Positions 11,896 to 22,412 of a stretch of 64,000 nt of DNA are shown here, one piece after another. The notes beneath the pieces were generated by a model that ran no database searches, was not told the DNA's origin, and saw only the letters and a list, made by a program, of their open reading frames with translations. Origin of the DNA: Symsagittifera roscoffensis (taxonomy: Eukaryota > Xenacoelomorpha > Acoela > Convolutidae). The stretch lies in the NCBI RefSeq assembly GCF_963678635.1, contig NC_087068.1, positions 27,406,318 to 27,470,317 on the forward strand, written 5' to 3'. Both the position numbers and the translations under genes were made by a program. How positions within the stretch are numbered: position 1 is the stretch's first letter; every line of letters starts with the position of its first letter.

Positions 11896-12063
11896 ATTTT
11901 CAGGACAAATTTAAGGAGTGGTGGTGGCAGCAAAACTGCGGTCATCTGTTCTTTGCAGGCCACGAGCACTTAGTTGCACAGCTTCCAATTAAGTGCTCGT
12001 GGCCTGCAGAGAACAGATGACCGCAATTTTGCTGTCACCACCACTCTTTAGATTGGTCCTGAA
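11896..12063 (+). repeat. Long inverted repeat at the head of PLE-1, copy 2
   Basis: The same hairpin carried on the second unit of the tandem duplication. Differences from copy 1 include TTTGCAGG for TTTGTAGG in the left arm, so it pairs slightly better with its own right arm. Confidence 0.85.
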
Positions 12064-12121
12064 AATAAAACTCACTTGGAAACTTATGTTAGATTACTTA
12101 AAACATTTTGTTAAATTTATT

Positions 12122-14611
12122 AGCAATTTCCTGAGAATTAAATTTCAGAAAAAAATGTCTCGATAATGTCATTTTATCAGAATTTTTACGGTTTCGCGTG
12201 CCAGGTAACGGTGTTTTTCCGGATCAAGCGGTGTACAGCTTCCAACTGAGACTCTTGAGATCTGAGATAAGCCAGGCAAATGCGGATAGGGCCAAGGCAT
12301 CGGGTAACCTAATAAAATCAAGTGGGGTAGTGAGAAGGGGTATAGATGAGAAGTGGTGGCCTTCGGTAATATTCTATTTGAACCAGCAAGCAAGGTGTAG
12401 TGTCAATAACATGATAAGCCGACACAAGAGAAAGCTTAAAAAATTTTCAGAAAAACAGGATAGATCATTAAAAAACTTGGATGAAAGGTCAGTTAGAATT
12501 TTAGATGAAGTGATTTTGCCGCTTTGGGTGCGGGAAGTCTTAAGCTTTGGACCAAAATATCCGGTACGAGACAAATTCACTGGAATTCACTTCCTTGCTG
12601 ACGATGATAGTTTTTTGTCTGAACTGAAGTTAACAGAATACCCGGAGAAAAATTATGTGAGATTGAATCAACTGCAAAGAGATATGCTAAGAATGTGAAA
12701 CAGAGCCCCTCTGACAAAGGTGTTGAAAAAGCCAGAAAGTATTTGAATGACAATGGTCTGCCGTTTGATAAAGGGGTGGGTTTTTGTGTAATGAAAAAGG
12801 AGAGATATGAGAAAAAACTGAAAGATTTATTACAGGCAGAACAGTTTAGTGAGAGGAAGAATCTGACAGACAGCCTGATTATGAAAATTGAAAAACACAT
12901 AAACAAAGAATTACTCGCCATGAAAAAAAAAGGACGAGATTAGCGAAGCGCTGTACACTAGGTTGAGATCAACGGGAGCGTAGCCGGCTAGGCTCTATGG
13001 ATTAGCAAAAGTACACAAATAAGGCACACCAATTCGTCTGGTCCTTTCTTTACCTGGTAGCTCATATGACAACCTAAATAAAACATTGGCAAAGTACTTT
13101 GATGAAACTGAGGGGGCAAACATGGATACGAACACTCAAATGGCCAGGGATATCTTGAAGAAAACTGAGTTGGATTCTGACGAGAGTAAAACCTCCCTTG
13201 ATGTAAAAAGTTTGTACACTAATGTCCCGCTCAAGTAAGCCGTTGAAATAGCCCTGAGGAGATTATATGAGCAAGTCAACCCTCCGTAAATATCTCGCAA
13301 GACTAGGAAAAAACTACTGAATTTGGCAGTCAGTAAGCTACACTTTAAATGCAATGGTTTGTGGTATGTACAAAAAGACGGTTTAGCAATGGGTGCCTCC
13401 CTTGCAATAAAAATGGCCAATTTAAGCCTCAAAGAATACGAACCTACTTTAGAGAAAGAAGTACCAAGATTGACTGTGCTAAATGAGGGTAAGAAGGAAG
13501 TGTGCCCTAGATGTCAGAAAAAATTGACATATTGGACAAAAATGGTAGAATTCGAAGCTTGTTTGAAATGGTATCACTTAGGGGTGATAACATATCGGAA
13601 TCCGAATACGCAGACATCGCTGAAACAGTATGGTTTTGCATGACTTGCAAAAAACAACAGGAAGCAGATCGGACTGTGAATGGTGTTAAAAATTTTCTAA
13701 GATATGTGGACGACATAGTTAGAATGGTCAAGGGCGATCCTGGGGTAGTTCCCGAGGCTGCCAATAAATTGCATCCAAACTTGCAGTTCACCATAGAAGA
13801 ACTTGATAGGAACGGCAATTTGGCCTTTTTGGACCTAAATGTCAACGTGGATTCAGGAAAAAAGGTCAAATGTGGTTGTTACCAAAAACCCACTGATACC
13901 GGCACCATTCTAAATTTCAGAGGCTGCGCACCTTTGCAGTACAAAAGAAACGTTATTGAAGGGACGGTTAATAGGAATTTCATGAGTACCTCAACATGGG
14001 AAGATTTTGACCAGGCATTGGAAAAAAAATTGGAAGCAATGGATTGAAAATCAATATCCGAAAAAATGGTCTGACAGAGTAGTGTTTAAAACTCTTAACA
14101 AGATCATTGAGGGAAAGAAAAATTTAGAAGTGAAGGCATCAGAAGCGAGAATTGATAAATGGTTAAAAAACTTACAATGCAATATCGAGGCAATCCATCT
14201 CAATTGTTAGCTGCAAAATTTTGGCTAATATCCGGGGCACAAATAATTTTTACAACAAGAAAGTTGAAAACATGCTTGCCATCCCTCAAAACATCCTTTG
14301 CTCGTGAACTGAGATCCAAAGTGCTGTACAAGCTTACATGTAGTGGTTGTAAGTCCACCTATGTCGGCCAGACAGTCCGACATTTAGCCACGAGAGTCGA
14401 TGAACACCGCAAAGGGGACTCCCCAGTAGGGTAACACTTGTTAGAATGTAATAAGGAGGTAGGCGGTACTGCTGAGCTGATGTCAGAGATTATATACCAA
14501 ACATTCAACACTCATAAGCTACTGACACTAGAGGCTTTGAAAATTTGACATTTCAGAATCAAAAATATTCCCAAATCGAAATTTAATAACCATGAAAAAA
14601 CAAAAAACTAA
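12122..14611 (+). pseudogene. PLE-1 polyprotein: RT, nested PHD finger, GIY-YIG
   Basis: Fragments in order. 12198-12698 is the N-terminal region with SFGPKYPVRDKF and HFLADDD. 12695-12943 contains DKGVGFCVM. RLYGLAKVHK (about 12993-13020) and SLDVKSLYTNVPL (about 13195-13233) are RT motif regions, the latter with the motif A aspartate. DGLAMGASLA (13379-13408) is motif B. A zinc finger follows at about 13500-13660. RYVDDIV (about 13702-13722) is intact motif C. GCYQKPTDTGT (about 13873-13905) precedes the thumb. The GIY-YIG domain YKLTCSGCKSTYVGQTVRH lies at about 14326-14380, with a weak LLTLEALKI block (about 14521-14546) supplying the late glutamate. At least five frame changes and several stops make it non-coding. 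Confidence 0.9.
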
Positions 14612-15062
14612 AAATCTCAAAAATTTACAGGAAAATGTTATTCATGATTACGTAATTATATCATGTAGTTACATATGTTTAAATTTTATTGGTTAAAAAG
14701 TGTTAGAGCCTTTTTAGACATGTTTCTCATTTTTCAGATCTTTGATTGTTTTGTAATTATTTGAAAAATTTTTAATACTGATGATGCACAAAATGTGCAA
14801 AAACGTTTGAATTAACATTTTAAACTTCCTATAATATGAATTCTGTGGTTCACACAAGGTGTTTGGACCCCGTCACTTTCTCGTTTCCTATAACAGTTCT
14901 ATTTCTGCAATTGTTCGTCGTACAATCGCACGCTGATTTCCAAGTGCACTTGTCGCTCTCAGTGTATTGCTCGAATTTCGACCAGAATATTTTGAGAAGT
15001 CATTGTTGCAAACCAATACCTTCTCTTAAATCAATTTTTAACACATTCGCAAGTCGACAGGT
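14612..15062. other. PLE-1 3' flank and spacer before LINE-B
   Basis: A/T-rich non-coding sequence. The only structured element I see is the CTGATGA hairpin at 14778. From about 14830 the composition changes, and the remainder probably belongs to the 3' side of minus-strand LINE-B. The open frame at 14836-15066 has no supporting motif. Confidence 0.5.
14778..14812 (+). ncRNA. Hammerhead-ribozyme-like motif, degenerate
   Basis: CTGATGA is followed by a perfect stem (TGCACA, AAA loop, TGTGCA) and then AAAACG. This is the hammerhead core order, but with A in place of the G of the conserved GAAA, a change expected to cripple cleavage. Hammerhead motifs are known in Penelope-like elements. The same spot in PLE-2 and PLE-3 carries a matching but weaker motif. 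Offered as a candidate remnant only. Confidence 0.3.
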
Positions 15063-16970
15063 TTAGTACATGAAGTTCTGTTCGCATTTGGCTTTCCGTG
15101 GACGTCTAAGCTGAAATAAATTGGCGCGCAATAAATCTGTGTAAAATGGTATGTCTAGATTACATGCCTCATAACGTCCCAAAATCAACTTTGAAATCAA
15201 CAGCAAGTTGTTTAGCTGAACATTCATTGGCAAAGGAAGAACCCCTAGTACTTTCAAATTTTCTTTGTATGGGACACTATTAACGCAAATCCATCTTACT
15301 GCTCTTTGCTGAATCGTCTCTAATTCGGACATTACGTATTTATTTAAACCATGGACTTTATTTATTTATTTAAAACATGGACTTGCGTAAAAAACACGGG
15401 AATTATCATGAATTTGAATAAATTCAGTTTCGCTACTCTGATTAAATTCGATATGTTTCTTTTGATCACGAAAAACGTTTTATTGGCTTTTAAGCCTGTT
15501 TTGTCAATGTGTAGATTCCAGCTCATGTCATTTGAAATTATAACCCCTAGATCTTTCTGAGTTTCCACTAATTTAATTTCCGTATTGTTGAAGTAAAATT
15601 TGTATGAACTTTTAGTAAAGCTCACGTGGGTGCATTTATCAACATTGAATGAAAGATTGTTTTCGACTGTCCAGTTGTATATCACATTAAGTTTCTTAAG
15701 TTCTTAAATTCTTCTTTAGCTTAAGCTATGCTGATGAATTTTGTATCATCGGAGAAAATTAAAGGTGTGACATTTTGGCAAAGAAAAGGCAATTCATTAA
15801 TAAAATTTAGGAAAAACAATGGCCTGAGGATGCTGCCTTGGGAAACTGCGCTTGTTACGGGCTTTGGATCTGAAATTTCGCTGTTAACTTTGACAGATTA
15901 GGTCCTGTTTGATAGATAAGATTTCAATAATTTGATCAAATGTCTACCAACTCCGTTATTCAAAAGCTTCATGAAGAAGATACCGTGGTCAACACGATCG
16001 AACGCTTAACCAAGGTCCTTGAAAACGGTCTCCATATCACTCGCTTTGTCCTGATTTTTGTAGGTTGTCTGTAAGAAAGTTACTAGCTGTAAAATTTTGG
16101 ATTTATTCTTCCGAAACCAATGTTGTGAACTATGTTCATTTACGTTGTTGATAGATGTTCATATAACCTCCTAAACATTATACGCTCTAATATTTTTGAA
16201 ACTATACAAAGAAGGGAGACGCGTCTAAAATTTTCAATATCACTTTTATTGTCTTTTTTATGAATTGGGCTGATTATAACTGCTTTCCAGTAGTCTAGAA
16301 AACGCCTAGTTTGAATAGTTTTAGAAAATATTTGATAGATAGAGTGTGATAGAGATGCTTGTATTTTGAACTGTGCTGGCGGTAAATCGTCGGGGCCTTT
16401 ATTTTAATTCGTGTTCAACGATTGACATATTTCAGGTATCTCGAGCTCAGTAAAACTAATTGTATCAATGACTGTATTGGAATCAGTTTCGGGTGGTTCT
16501 AAAAACTTACACGATTCAAGGTACACTGAAGGGAAAAATTTCGAAAATAATTCTGATTTTAATGGATCGGTATCGGCGGTCTCTTTTTCATACTTCAGTA
16601 TACTTGGTCAGCATGACTTATGAAAAGCTTTAAAGTATTTAAAAAGTTTTCCCGTTTCATGTCTTTTATTGCTGGTGAAGATCAAATCAACAGTACCAGT
16701 TGAGGCAGTATTAAACTTAACATTTTGATTAACTTCAAGATTCTCTATTTCTTCCAAAAAGGATATTTCGCCTTCTTTAATTGATGACACCAATTTATTG
16801 AGGGGTAATTGAAATCACAGTTCTTCCGCAATTTATTTTGTGAACTGAGAAACCTATGTTTCATAGTTCACAACATGGGTTTAGGAAGAATTTTTGTTTC
16901 CCTTGATGTTTGGCTCGTAGTTTTTCATCATGGTTGTACGCGCAAATAATATATCTGCCGTAATGACATT
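15063..16970 (-). pseudogene. LINE-B endonuclease remnant and reverse transcriptase
   Basis: Reading down the minus strand: CDFNYPSINW (about 16840-16810, normally GDFN), TGTVDLIFTS (about 16707-16676), PDDLPPAQF (about 16400-16375), FRRVSLLCIV (about 16235-16205, normally NYRPVSL), an AFDRVDH-like motif A (about 15997), SAVSQGSILRPLFF (about 15855-15813) with S for the usual P, and FSDDTKF as motif C (about 15755-15735). The C-terminal blocks KDLGVIISNDMSWNLHIDK and RAVRWICVNS occupy 15560-15362 and 15332-15063. A deletion has removed most of the endonuclease N-terminus. Stops and frameshifts are frequent. Confidence 0.8.
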
Positions 16971-17074
16971 TCACTTCACCTATTTTTGTCTGGGTCTTTT
17001 TTTAGTTGCGTTAAATTTTCGGAAAGAGGAAATTTCCTCTGCATTTGCACCAAGAAATTTCATTGTATTGCTTA

Positions 17075-17542
17075 TCAATTTCTCATCGTGCTCAAAAATA
17101 TTCGATTTATCAATTTTGCTGTCAGTACCCATGCTAATTTCCCACATACCACTAAATCGCAATTCTTGAGATATATCGAAACTAGATTTAACGACACTAG
17201 AATATTGAGCTTCCAGTTGGGGAGGAGAAATTTGCACGTAGGCCAAGATTTTATGATCTCCAGTGACTTTTTGATGTCCTCAATGCTTTTTGACAGCTCG
17301 CCCACATCCACAGTAGATTTTGGACGAATATCAGCACTTAGGCACCCATTGCACAAAAACTGTACATTCGCGGTCCTCTCCAGAAATTTGAAAATATCAT
17401 GAGAGTATCCCTTACACGAGCTATGCGTCCACTTTTCGCAACCCTCGCACATCAGCCAATTCTCCCCCACTGACTTGGAACACATGGTGCAACACTCTTG
17501 ACTTTTAGAGGCCAATCTTGACCTTATCGTAGCGCCAGACAT
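17075..17542 (-). pseudogene. LINE-B ORF1 with PHD finger
   Basis: 155-codon frame from ATG 17542. A complete C4HC3 PHD finger is visible: C18, C21, C32, C35, H40, C43, C64, C67, with W38 before the histidine. It is followed by an acidic helical stretch (DVGELSKSIEDIKKSLEII). The fragment at 41354-41710 matches it almost exactly over the finger. The finger is intact here, but the ORF soon loses its proper frame near residue 103, where the two copies differ by an indel. Role by family: the LINE ORF1 chromatin-reader or RNA-binding adaptor. Confidence 0.85.
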
Positions 17543-17544
17543 TT

Positions 17545-19320
17545 AATTTGAAAAAGACTATTTAATAAGTTAGTCTTTTTTTAAGTTAGTATGATTAAGA
17601 AACAACTTTTTTCACGAAAAAAATTAGAAGGTCAGAAACTATCACGGTATCTGAAATTACTGCATTTGTCCTTGGTAACTTCAATTCAATCCAATTTTTC
17701 ATGCCGATGAAATTTTCTTGTTTTATGATAGAACATGATGATTTGTCTCATTGCAAAACAGAAAAAACTTCTTGCCCAGTTCAACTGCCTCTCTTGGAAA
17801 AATAAATATTTGAACCACTAGAAGAAAAAAACAAGACGCGAATAAATCGAGTTTGCTGAAAATTCGATAACGGTAACAAAAGTGAATAAGAATGACTAAA
17901 ACAACCAACTGGACAATCTTTCAAGGTGACAAGCATTCTAAACCTTGGTAGAAGAATGATCTCCTAAATTTTAAATCAAAAACAACTTAGGATATAAGTT
18001 TTCTATTCGACACATGGCTCAATTCCAAAATTCCTAACAAATTTTTTCAGATTTTTTCTAATAAAAGATAATCAGAAGGTCAAAAGTGTCATAGTAACCG
18101 AGGTTTGAGTAAGCAGTCATTTTATCACATATTCCCCTCAAAATTCTAGAAATTTTATAGACATTAGTGCAAGACTGGCTCCTAAGGTGCTTCAATAGAT
18201 CGTTGAACCTAGAAAAAGCTTCCTAAAACATGTGCTAACACAGTGATATTCAAGGCGATCGTCAAGACAAACTGAGCTCATCCATCAGGGGTTTCTATTT
18301 TATATAAAATCATATCTCGAAAACCAAAATGAGTTGAGATAAAACTCGAGGGCAGATTTGCTAATTATTTTGTTCCTTGACAGCATCCCATCATAAGGTT
18401 TAGGATTTCAATTTCTATTAGCTGTCTTAAAATCTAAGTTTTTTGAACGAAGTTTTATAGAAAAAACCTTGATATCAAAAAAAAGCTTTAAGCAGTTAAA
18501 ATTAAAGGCCAGGTTTGTGCCTAGACAAAATCCCAACATAAGGGTTCAGAATTTCAAAGTTGGTTCGTTTTTTTTTTAATTCACGAAAAACTGAAAAATT
18601 ATAAAGTATCGGCGGTCTACATCTTGCTACAATTGCTACATCTCGGAAACCCAGAGGATTTGAGCAGTCACATTTAGAGTGCAGATTTGCAAGGCCGATG
18701 TATAACTGACAGGATCCCCAGCCTCCATATTTGCAACCCTACTATAGGATTGAAAACTTTAAGTAAATTCTTTATACGGAGGCGAAATAAACCTCGAATT
18801 AGCAAAAATTCGATTACGAGCAAGATTCGAATCTGCAACGTACTGTAATCAAGAGATTTCGAGTCTGACGCACTATCTACTCAGCCACGCAATCTAAACA
18901 ACGGACAATTACAAGCCACGAATAAAGCAGCTACATAAGCTAATATATTGCCACTGTTTTTCAGCCAAAGTGGCCCCAAATACCAATAGACTCAATTTTG
19001 CAAGCAATAATTGAGAATATAAGAAACTGAAGGCATCCACACTAACTTTGCATGTAACAAATCTCAAAGCATTAAGCCGCATTATGTATAACAAAATATA
19101 AAATTTCATTACTCCTGGCCTGCAAAATTAAGACCACAGTACTTTTACCTGCGGTTTGGCTCAGACAAATTTTAAAAAGAAAACTAACTTGGAAAATTGA
19201 GTTAGACTATTAAAATTTTTTTTAAAAAAGTTCAATTATCTTTATATAGACTGAAGTTTCTGAGAAAATGTCTGAAAAACGATCAACTACCGGACTTTTT
19301 GAAGTTTAGGGTCCCCGAGA
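17545..19320. other. PLE-2 leader with degenerate internal repeats
   Basis: No gene. The stretch 18,300-18,780 holds loosely repeated segments: variants of 'CAGATTTGC...CATCCCATCATAAGG', 'CAGGTTTGTGCC...CCCAACATAAGG' and 'GCAGATTTGCAAGG...CCAGCCTCC', and of ATCTCGAAAACC or ATCTCGGAAACC, spaced by about 150-350 bp. A longer echo links 17,617 (GAAGGTCAGAAACTATCACGG) and 18,075 (GAAGGTCAAAAGTGTCATAG). It probably serves as PLE leader or promoter DNA, and is repeated at 41712-43440. Confidence 0.55.
18811..18894 (-). tRNA. tRNA-Ser(CGA)-like sequence, probably a pseudogene or SINE head
   Basis: 84 nt on the minus strand. The acceptor stem GATTGCG/CGTAATC pairs over all seven positions (one G-U), followed by discriminator G as in tRNA-Ser. 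An A-box-like GTGGCTGAGTAG and a B-box-like AGATTCGAATC are present, with a long variable region as in class II tRNAs. The anticodon loop CTCGAAA gives anticodon CGA. Downstream is TTTTT, a Pol III stop. Defects: two mismatched pairs in the anticodon stem, an A-C pair at the T-stem top, loss of the D-loop GG pair, and an extra base before the acceptor 3' strand. Confidence 0.5.
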
Positions 19321-21733
19321 TCGGGTTTTTTAGGACGAAGCTGTGCATACTTTTACAGTAAAACTACTAAGGACTGAAACGTCTAGGGCAAATGAGGACA
19401 GGAAAAGGTACGAGATGCTAATGAAAGCAAGATCACTGGTGCGAGAAGAAATCAGCAAACAGTGGTGGGCGTCTATTTTCCGATTCGTGTGGCGTCAAGT
19501 TGAGGCAAGCTTGAAGACAACATCAGATAACCATGGAAAAAACTTTTTAAAAAATGTCCGAGAGACAAGTTAAAGCCCTTGGGGGGAGAATTGAGGAATC
19601 ATTTAGGATGCTTGATAACCTTGAATGGATGGGTTCATGAACTGCTATCAGGGGGCCCAAAGCTTCCCATTACAGACAAATTTAACGAAACGCACTTTTT
19701 GGCTGATATCGACATTTTTCTCTCACAATTGAAAAATTAAAAAACATCTGGTGAAACTTTATATGAAATAGAAAACGCGGCAAAGGCATATGCAAAAAAC
19801 GTAAGGCAAACCCCAAGAGACAAAGCCGTTGAAAAAAAGAGGAAATATCTCAAAGACAATGGGATGCTGGCTGTGCCTTTTGATAAGGGGGTTGGTTTTT
19901 GCATAATGAGGAAAAAAAACTTATGGATCAAAGCTGGAATCCTTGTTGCATTCTGCTCAGTTTTTGAAAAAAGATGCAACCAGTGATGAGGTTGGAAATT
20001 GGAAAGGAACTTAACGAAGAATTACTAGCCATGAACAAAAAAGACGAGATAAATGAGCAGTTACATTCTAACATGAGGTCAACAGGGGGGCAATCCGCTC
20101 GTATGTACGGTATAGCCAAGGTACACAAGGCTGAGACACCCCTACGACCAGTACTATCACTTCCAGGCAGGTCATATGAGAATCAAAACAAAATGCTTGC
20201 AACGTTTTTTGACAACATCAATGGAGCCAATATAGAAATCAATACTAAAGATGCCAGAGAAACAATTGAAAACATTGCTCTAGATGAAACCATAATTTCT
20301 CTTGATGTGAAAAGTTTGTACACCAACGTTCCCCTGAAAGAGCCAATTGAAATTGCTTTACAGAAGCTGTACAGCCAGGAATCTCCTCCCGAAGTTCGAA
20401 GAGCAACCATGAAAAGGCTTTTGAATATGGTGGTCAGCGAGTATATTTCAAGTGTAATGATTCGTGGTATGTGCAAGTTGATGGTTTAGCAATGGGCGCA
20501 GCCCTCGCTGTACTTCTGACAAAATTATGGCTGAAAGAGTACGAGTTTGTTCTAAGACAAAAAATACCGGCTGGGAACGGAGATACAGCAAACTAATCAC
20601 AAAAACGGTTTGTGCCCATGTTGCAGCAGGAAAGTCACATATATATCAAAGGGGGTTGAATGCGAGAGTTGCCGAAACTGGTATCATCTCAAATACGGAA
20701 AAATATCCGATGACGTATACGCATAAATAACCGAGATAGTCTGGTACTGTGAAAACTGCTGCCGCGCTAAGAACAAGGAGAAGGATACTCGCCAATCGAA
20801 ATTGTTCATCAGGTATGTGGATAACATTGTTAGAACAGTCAGAGGAGAGCCGAATTATCTTCTCGATACCGCCAATGCTCTTCATCCAAATCTGTAGTTC
20901 ACTCTAGAGGAAATTAATTCGAAGGGAATTTGCCGTTCCTGGATTTGAACATAAATGTATTGCAGGGTAGGGGTGTAACTTGCAGTTGGTATCAAAAACC
21001 AACAGATACTGGGACTATACTGACCTATAGAAGTTGCGCCCCAACTCAGTATAAGCAGAGTGTTATCCAAGGCACTGTACACAGGGTTTTTAGGAGTACA
21101 TCTAGCTGGGAGCAATTTGATAAGGATGTGGAAACTAATAGGGCGCAATGGCTGACAAATCAGTACCCTGAAAATTGGTCTGCAAAGGTGGCGGCAGACG
21201 AACTGTGCAAAATCATCGAGGGTAAGGACAAGCCCCTGGATAGTGAGAGGTGTTTGTCATCTCAATCACCAAAGAATGTGAAGCCCCCAATGCTGATGGT
21301 GCAATGTAGAGGTAACCACAGCCAATATTTTGCTAACGGGTTACGAAAGTTAACTAACGTTCAAGTGATTTTCACCACAAGAAAACTAGAATCATGTTTA
21401 CCATCACTGAAATCAGCATTTTCTAATGACCGCAAGTCAAGAGTGGTTTATAAACTGTCATGTAGTGGATGCACTTACACCTATGTCGGACCAACTGTTC
21501 GACATTTGACCATTACAATTGAGGAAGCTAAGAACGCAGACTCACCGGTAGGCCTCCACTTTTAGCAATGCCAACTTGAGGAAAATAGCGCAGATCTTAG
21601 TTGGGAAGTTGTAGATATGTCAAATAACCAAACAAATCTGTTAACAATAGAGGCAATACATATCAGGAAGGAGAAATTGGGCTTGAACACACGCGATGAT
21701 TTTAGGAGCAGGGAGTGAACACTGAGAATTTAG
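19321..21733 (+). pseudogene. PLE-2 polyprotein: RT, nested PHD finger, GIY-YIG
   Basis: Begins with the N-terminal region (19343-19573), then GPKLPITDKF and HFLADIDIF (about 19660-19720), DKGVGFCIM (about 19882-19908), MYGIAKVHK (about 20104-20130), PVLSLPGRSYEN, SLDVKSLYTNVPL as motif A (about 20299-20337), and DGLAMGAALA as motif B (about 20480-20509). The nested zinc finger spans about 20600-20765 in a third frame. Motif C reads RYVDN (about 20811-20825), so the second catalytic aspartate is asparagine; PLE-3 retains YVDD. Thumb and GIY-YIG domains lie in 20930-21565 (YKLSCSGCTYTYVG), and the LLTIEAIHIRK block ends the protein, with a TGA near 21716 that PLE-3 lacks. Multiple frameshifts: inactive. 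Confidence 0.9.
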
Positions 21734-21998
21734 TCCCAAAATTATTTTGGTTTTTCATTTAAAACATACATGTCTAAATCAAAATTATGACTCAAAAACT
21801 TCCAGACAAATTAATTTAAAACTGTTAAATTAAATTTAGAGGTTAAAAGTATTTTATTTTTAATAGTAACTAAGAGGTCAATTATGATTGGCTAATTTTT
21901 CTAACAATGGCGTAGAACCAAAATGTATGTGAAATATTGTAAATAACATTTGTAAATTGATGTATTACCGTCATTTAGATTAGTTTATTGTAAGAATC

Positions 21999-22035
21999 CT
22001 GACAATGCACGTAGTTGCAAAAACGATTGAAATTT
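21999..22035 (+). other. Hammerhead-like motif in the PLE-2 tail, weak
   Basis: CTGACAA, then TGCAC...TTGCA, then AAAACG, at the place equivalent to the better motif in PLE-1. Two core positions are lost (CTGATGA to CTGACAA), so it cannot be an active hammerhead as written. Confidence 0.25.
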
Positions 22036-22311
22036 AATTTTCAGCAAATATCTTTTTTACAAAACAATCTAACAAAAACAAAAAAAAAAGAAAATTAAAC
22101 TAATTTAAAAAAATTTACTAAAAATAATATTGAGTAATATTGAATTCCCTCCGTTCGTTGTACATATGTAGTTAAAAGAATAGAAAAAAAGAGAATTCAC
22201 GCTAGACATTTCGATCCGAAAAGTTTCGTGTTTCAAACGTTTCGTGATTTTTGCAATATTTTTTTGCAAAAAATTAGAGGTAATGTAACAAAGTATTGAG
22301 GTAATGACTGG

Positions 22312-22412
22312 GTTTGGTATTGGTGTTGGTATTGGTATTGATGATTCAGTTCGGTATTGGTGTTGAGATTGAGGCCTTGGTATTGATTCTGTGGTATTGG
22401 TATTGGTATTTA
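22312..22412 (+). repeat. TATTGG hexamer microsatellite
   Basis: Runs of GGTATT or GGTGTT broken by the conserved spacer GATGATTCAGTTC and by GAGATTGAGGCC. The same compound array with the same spacers recurs at 46455-46555, 47845-47938 and 49088-49190, so it is part of the repeat unit and not an independent expansion. Confidence 0.9.

Larger units (their letters stand above)
10488..12522 (+). repeat. 1.02-kb tandem duplication across the REL-element/PLE-1 junction
   Basis: The segment from TATTTTTGCGTGTA (about 10493) to TTTTGCCGCTTT (about 11506) is repeated immediately, ending near 12522. Anchors: ATGAGTTTTGCCATTCTGA at 10618 and 11635, and TGTCGATGTATTTATATAGC at about 10785 and 11804. 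The repeat starts in the 3' coding end of the REL-type element and ends inside the PLE-1 N-terminal coding region. It therefore happened after PLE-1 joined that element, and is not simply a PLE pseudo-LTR. Confidence 0.85.
12064..14820 (+). mobile_element. PLE-1: Penelope-like element
   Basis: Order: hairpin leader, N-terminal region, RT with a nested zinc finger, C-terminal GIY-YIG endonuclease, and a 3' region with a hammerhead-like motif at 14778-14812. The combination of this RT type with a C-terminal GIY-YIG nuclease defines Penelope-like retroelements. It is more diverged from PLE-2 and PLE-3 than these are from each other. Coding frames are interrupted. Confidence 0.9.
15063..17542 (-). 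mobile_element. LINE-B: CR1/Jockey-like non-LTR retrotransposon, minus strand
   Basis: Runs from the PHD ORF1 at 17542 down through endonuclease remnants (16960-16640) and RT (about 16420-15700) to the C-terminal block ending at 15063. Same architecture as LINE-A but clearly diverged. Its 5' end (17187-17542) is part of the large duplicated block also present at 41354-41710, whereas the rest occurs only here. Confidence 0.85.

Noticed and set aside
10488-12522. Pseudo-LTRs of a Penelope-like element
   Set aside because: The duplicated unit includes the 3' coding tail of the neighbouring REL-type element, so it is a later segmental duplication.
22312-22412. Possible telomere-like or CRISPR-like array (TATTGG repeats)
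   Set aside because: A simple hexamer microsatellite with fixed spacers shared by all tail units; no unique spacers.
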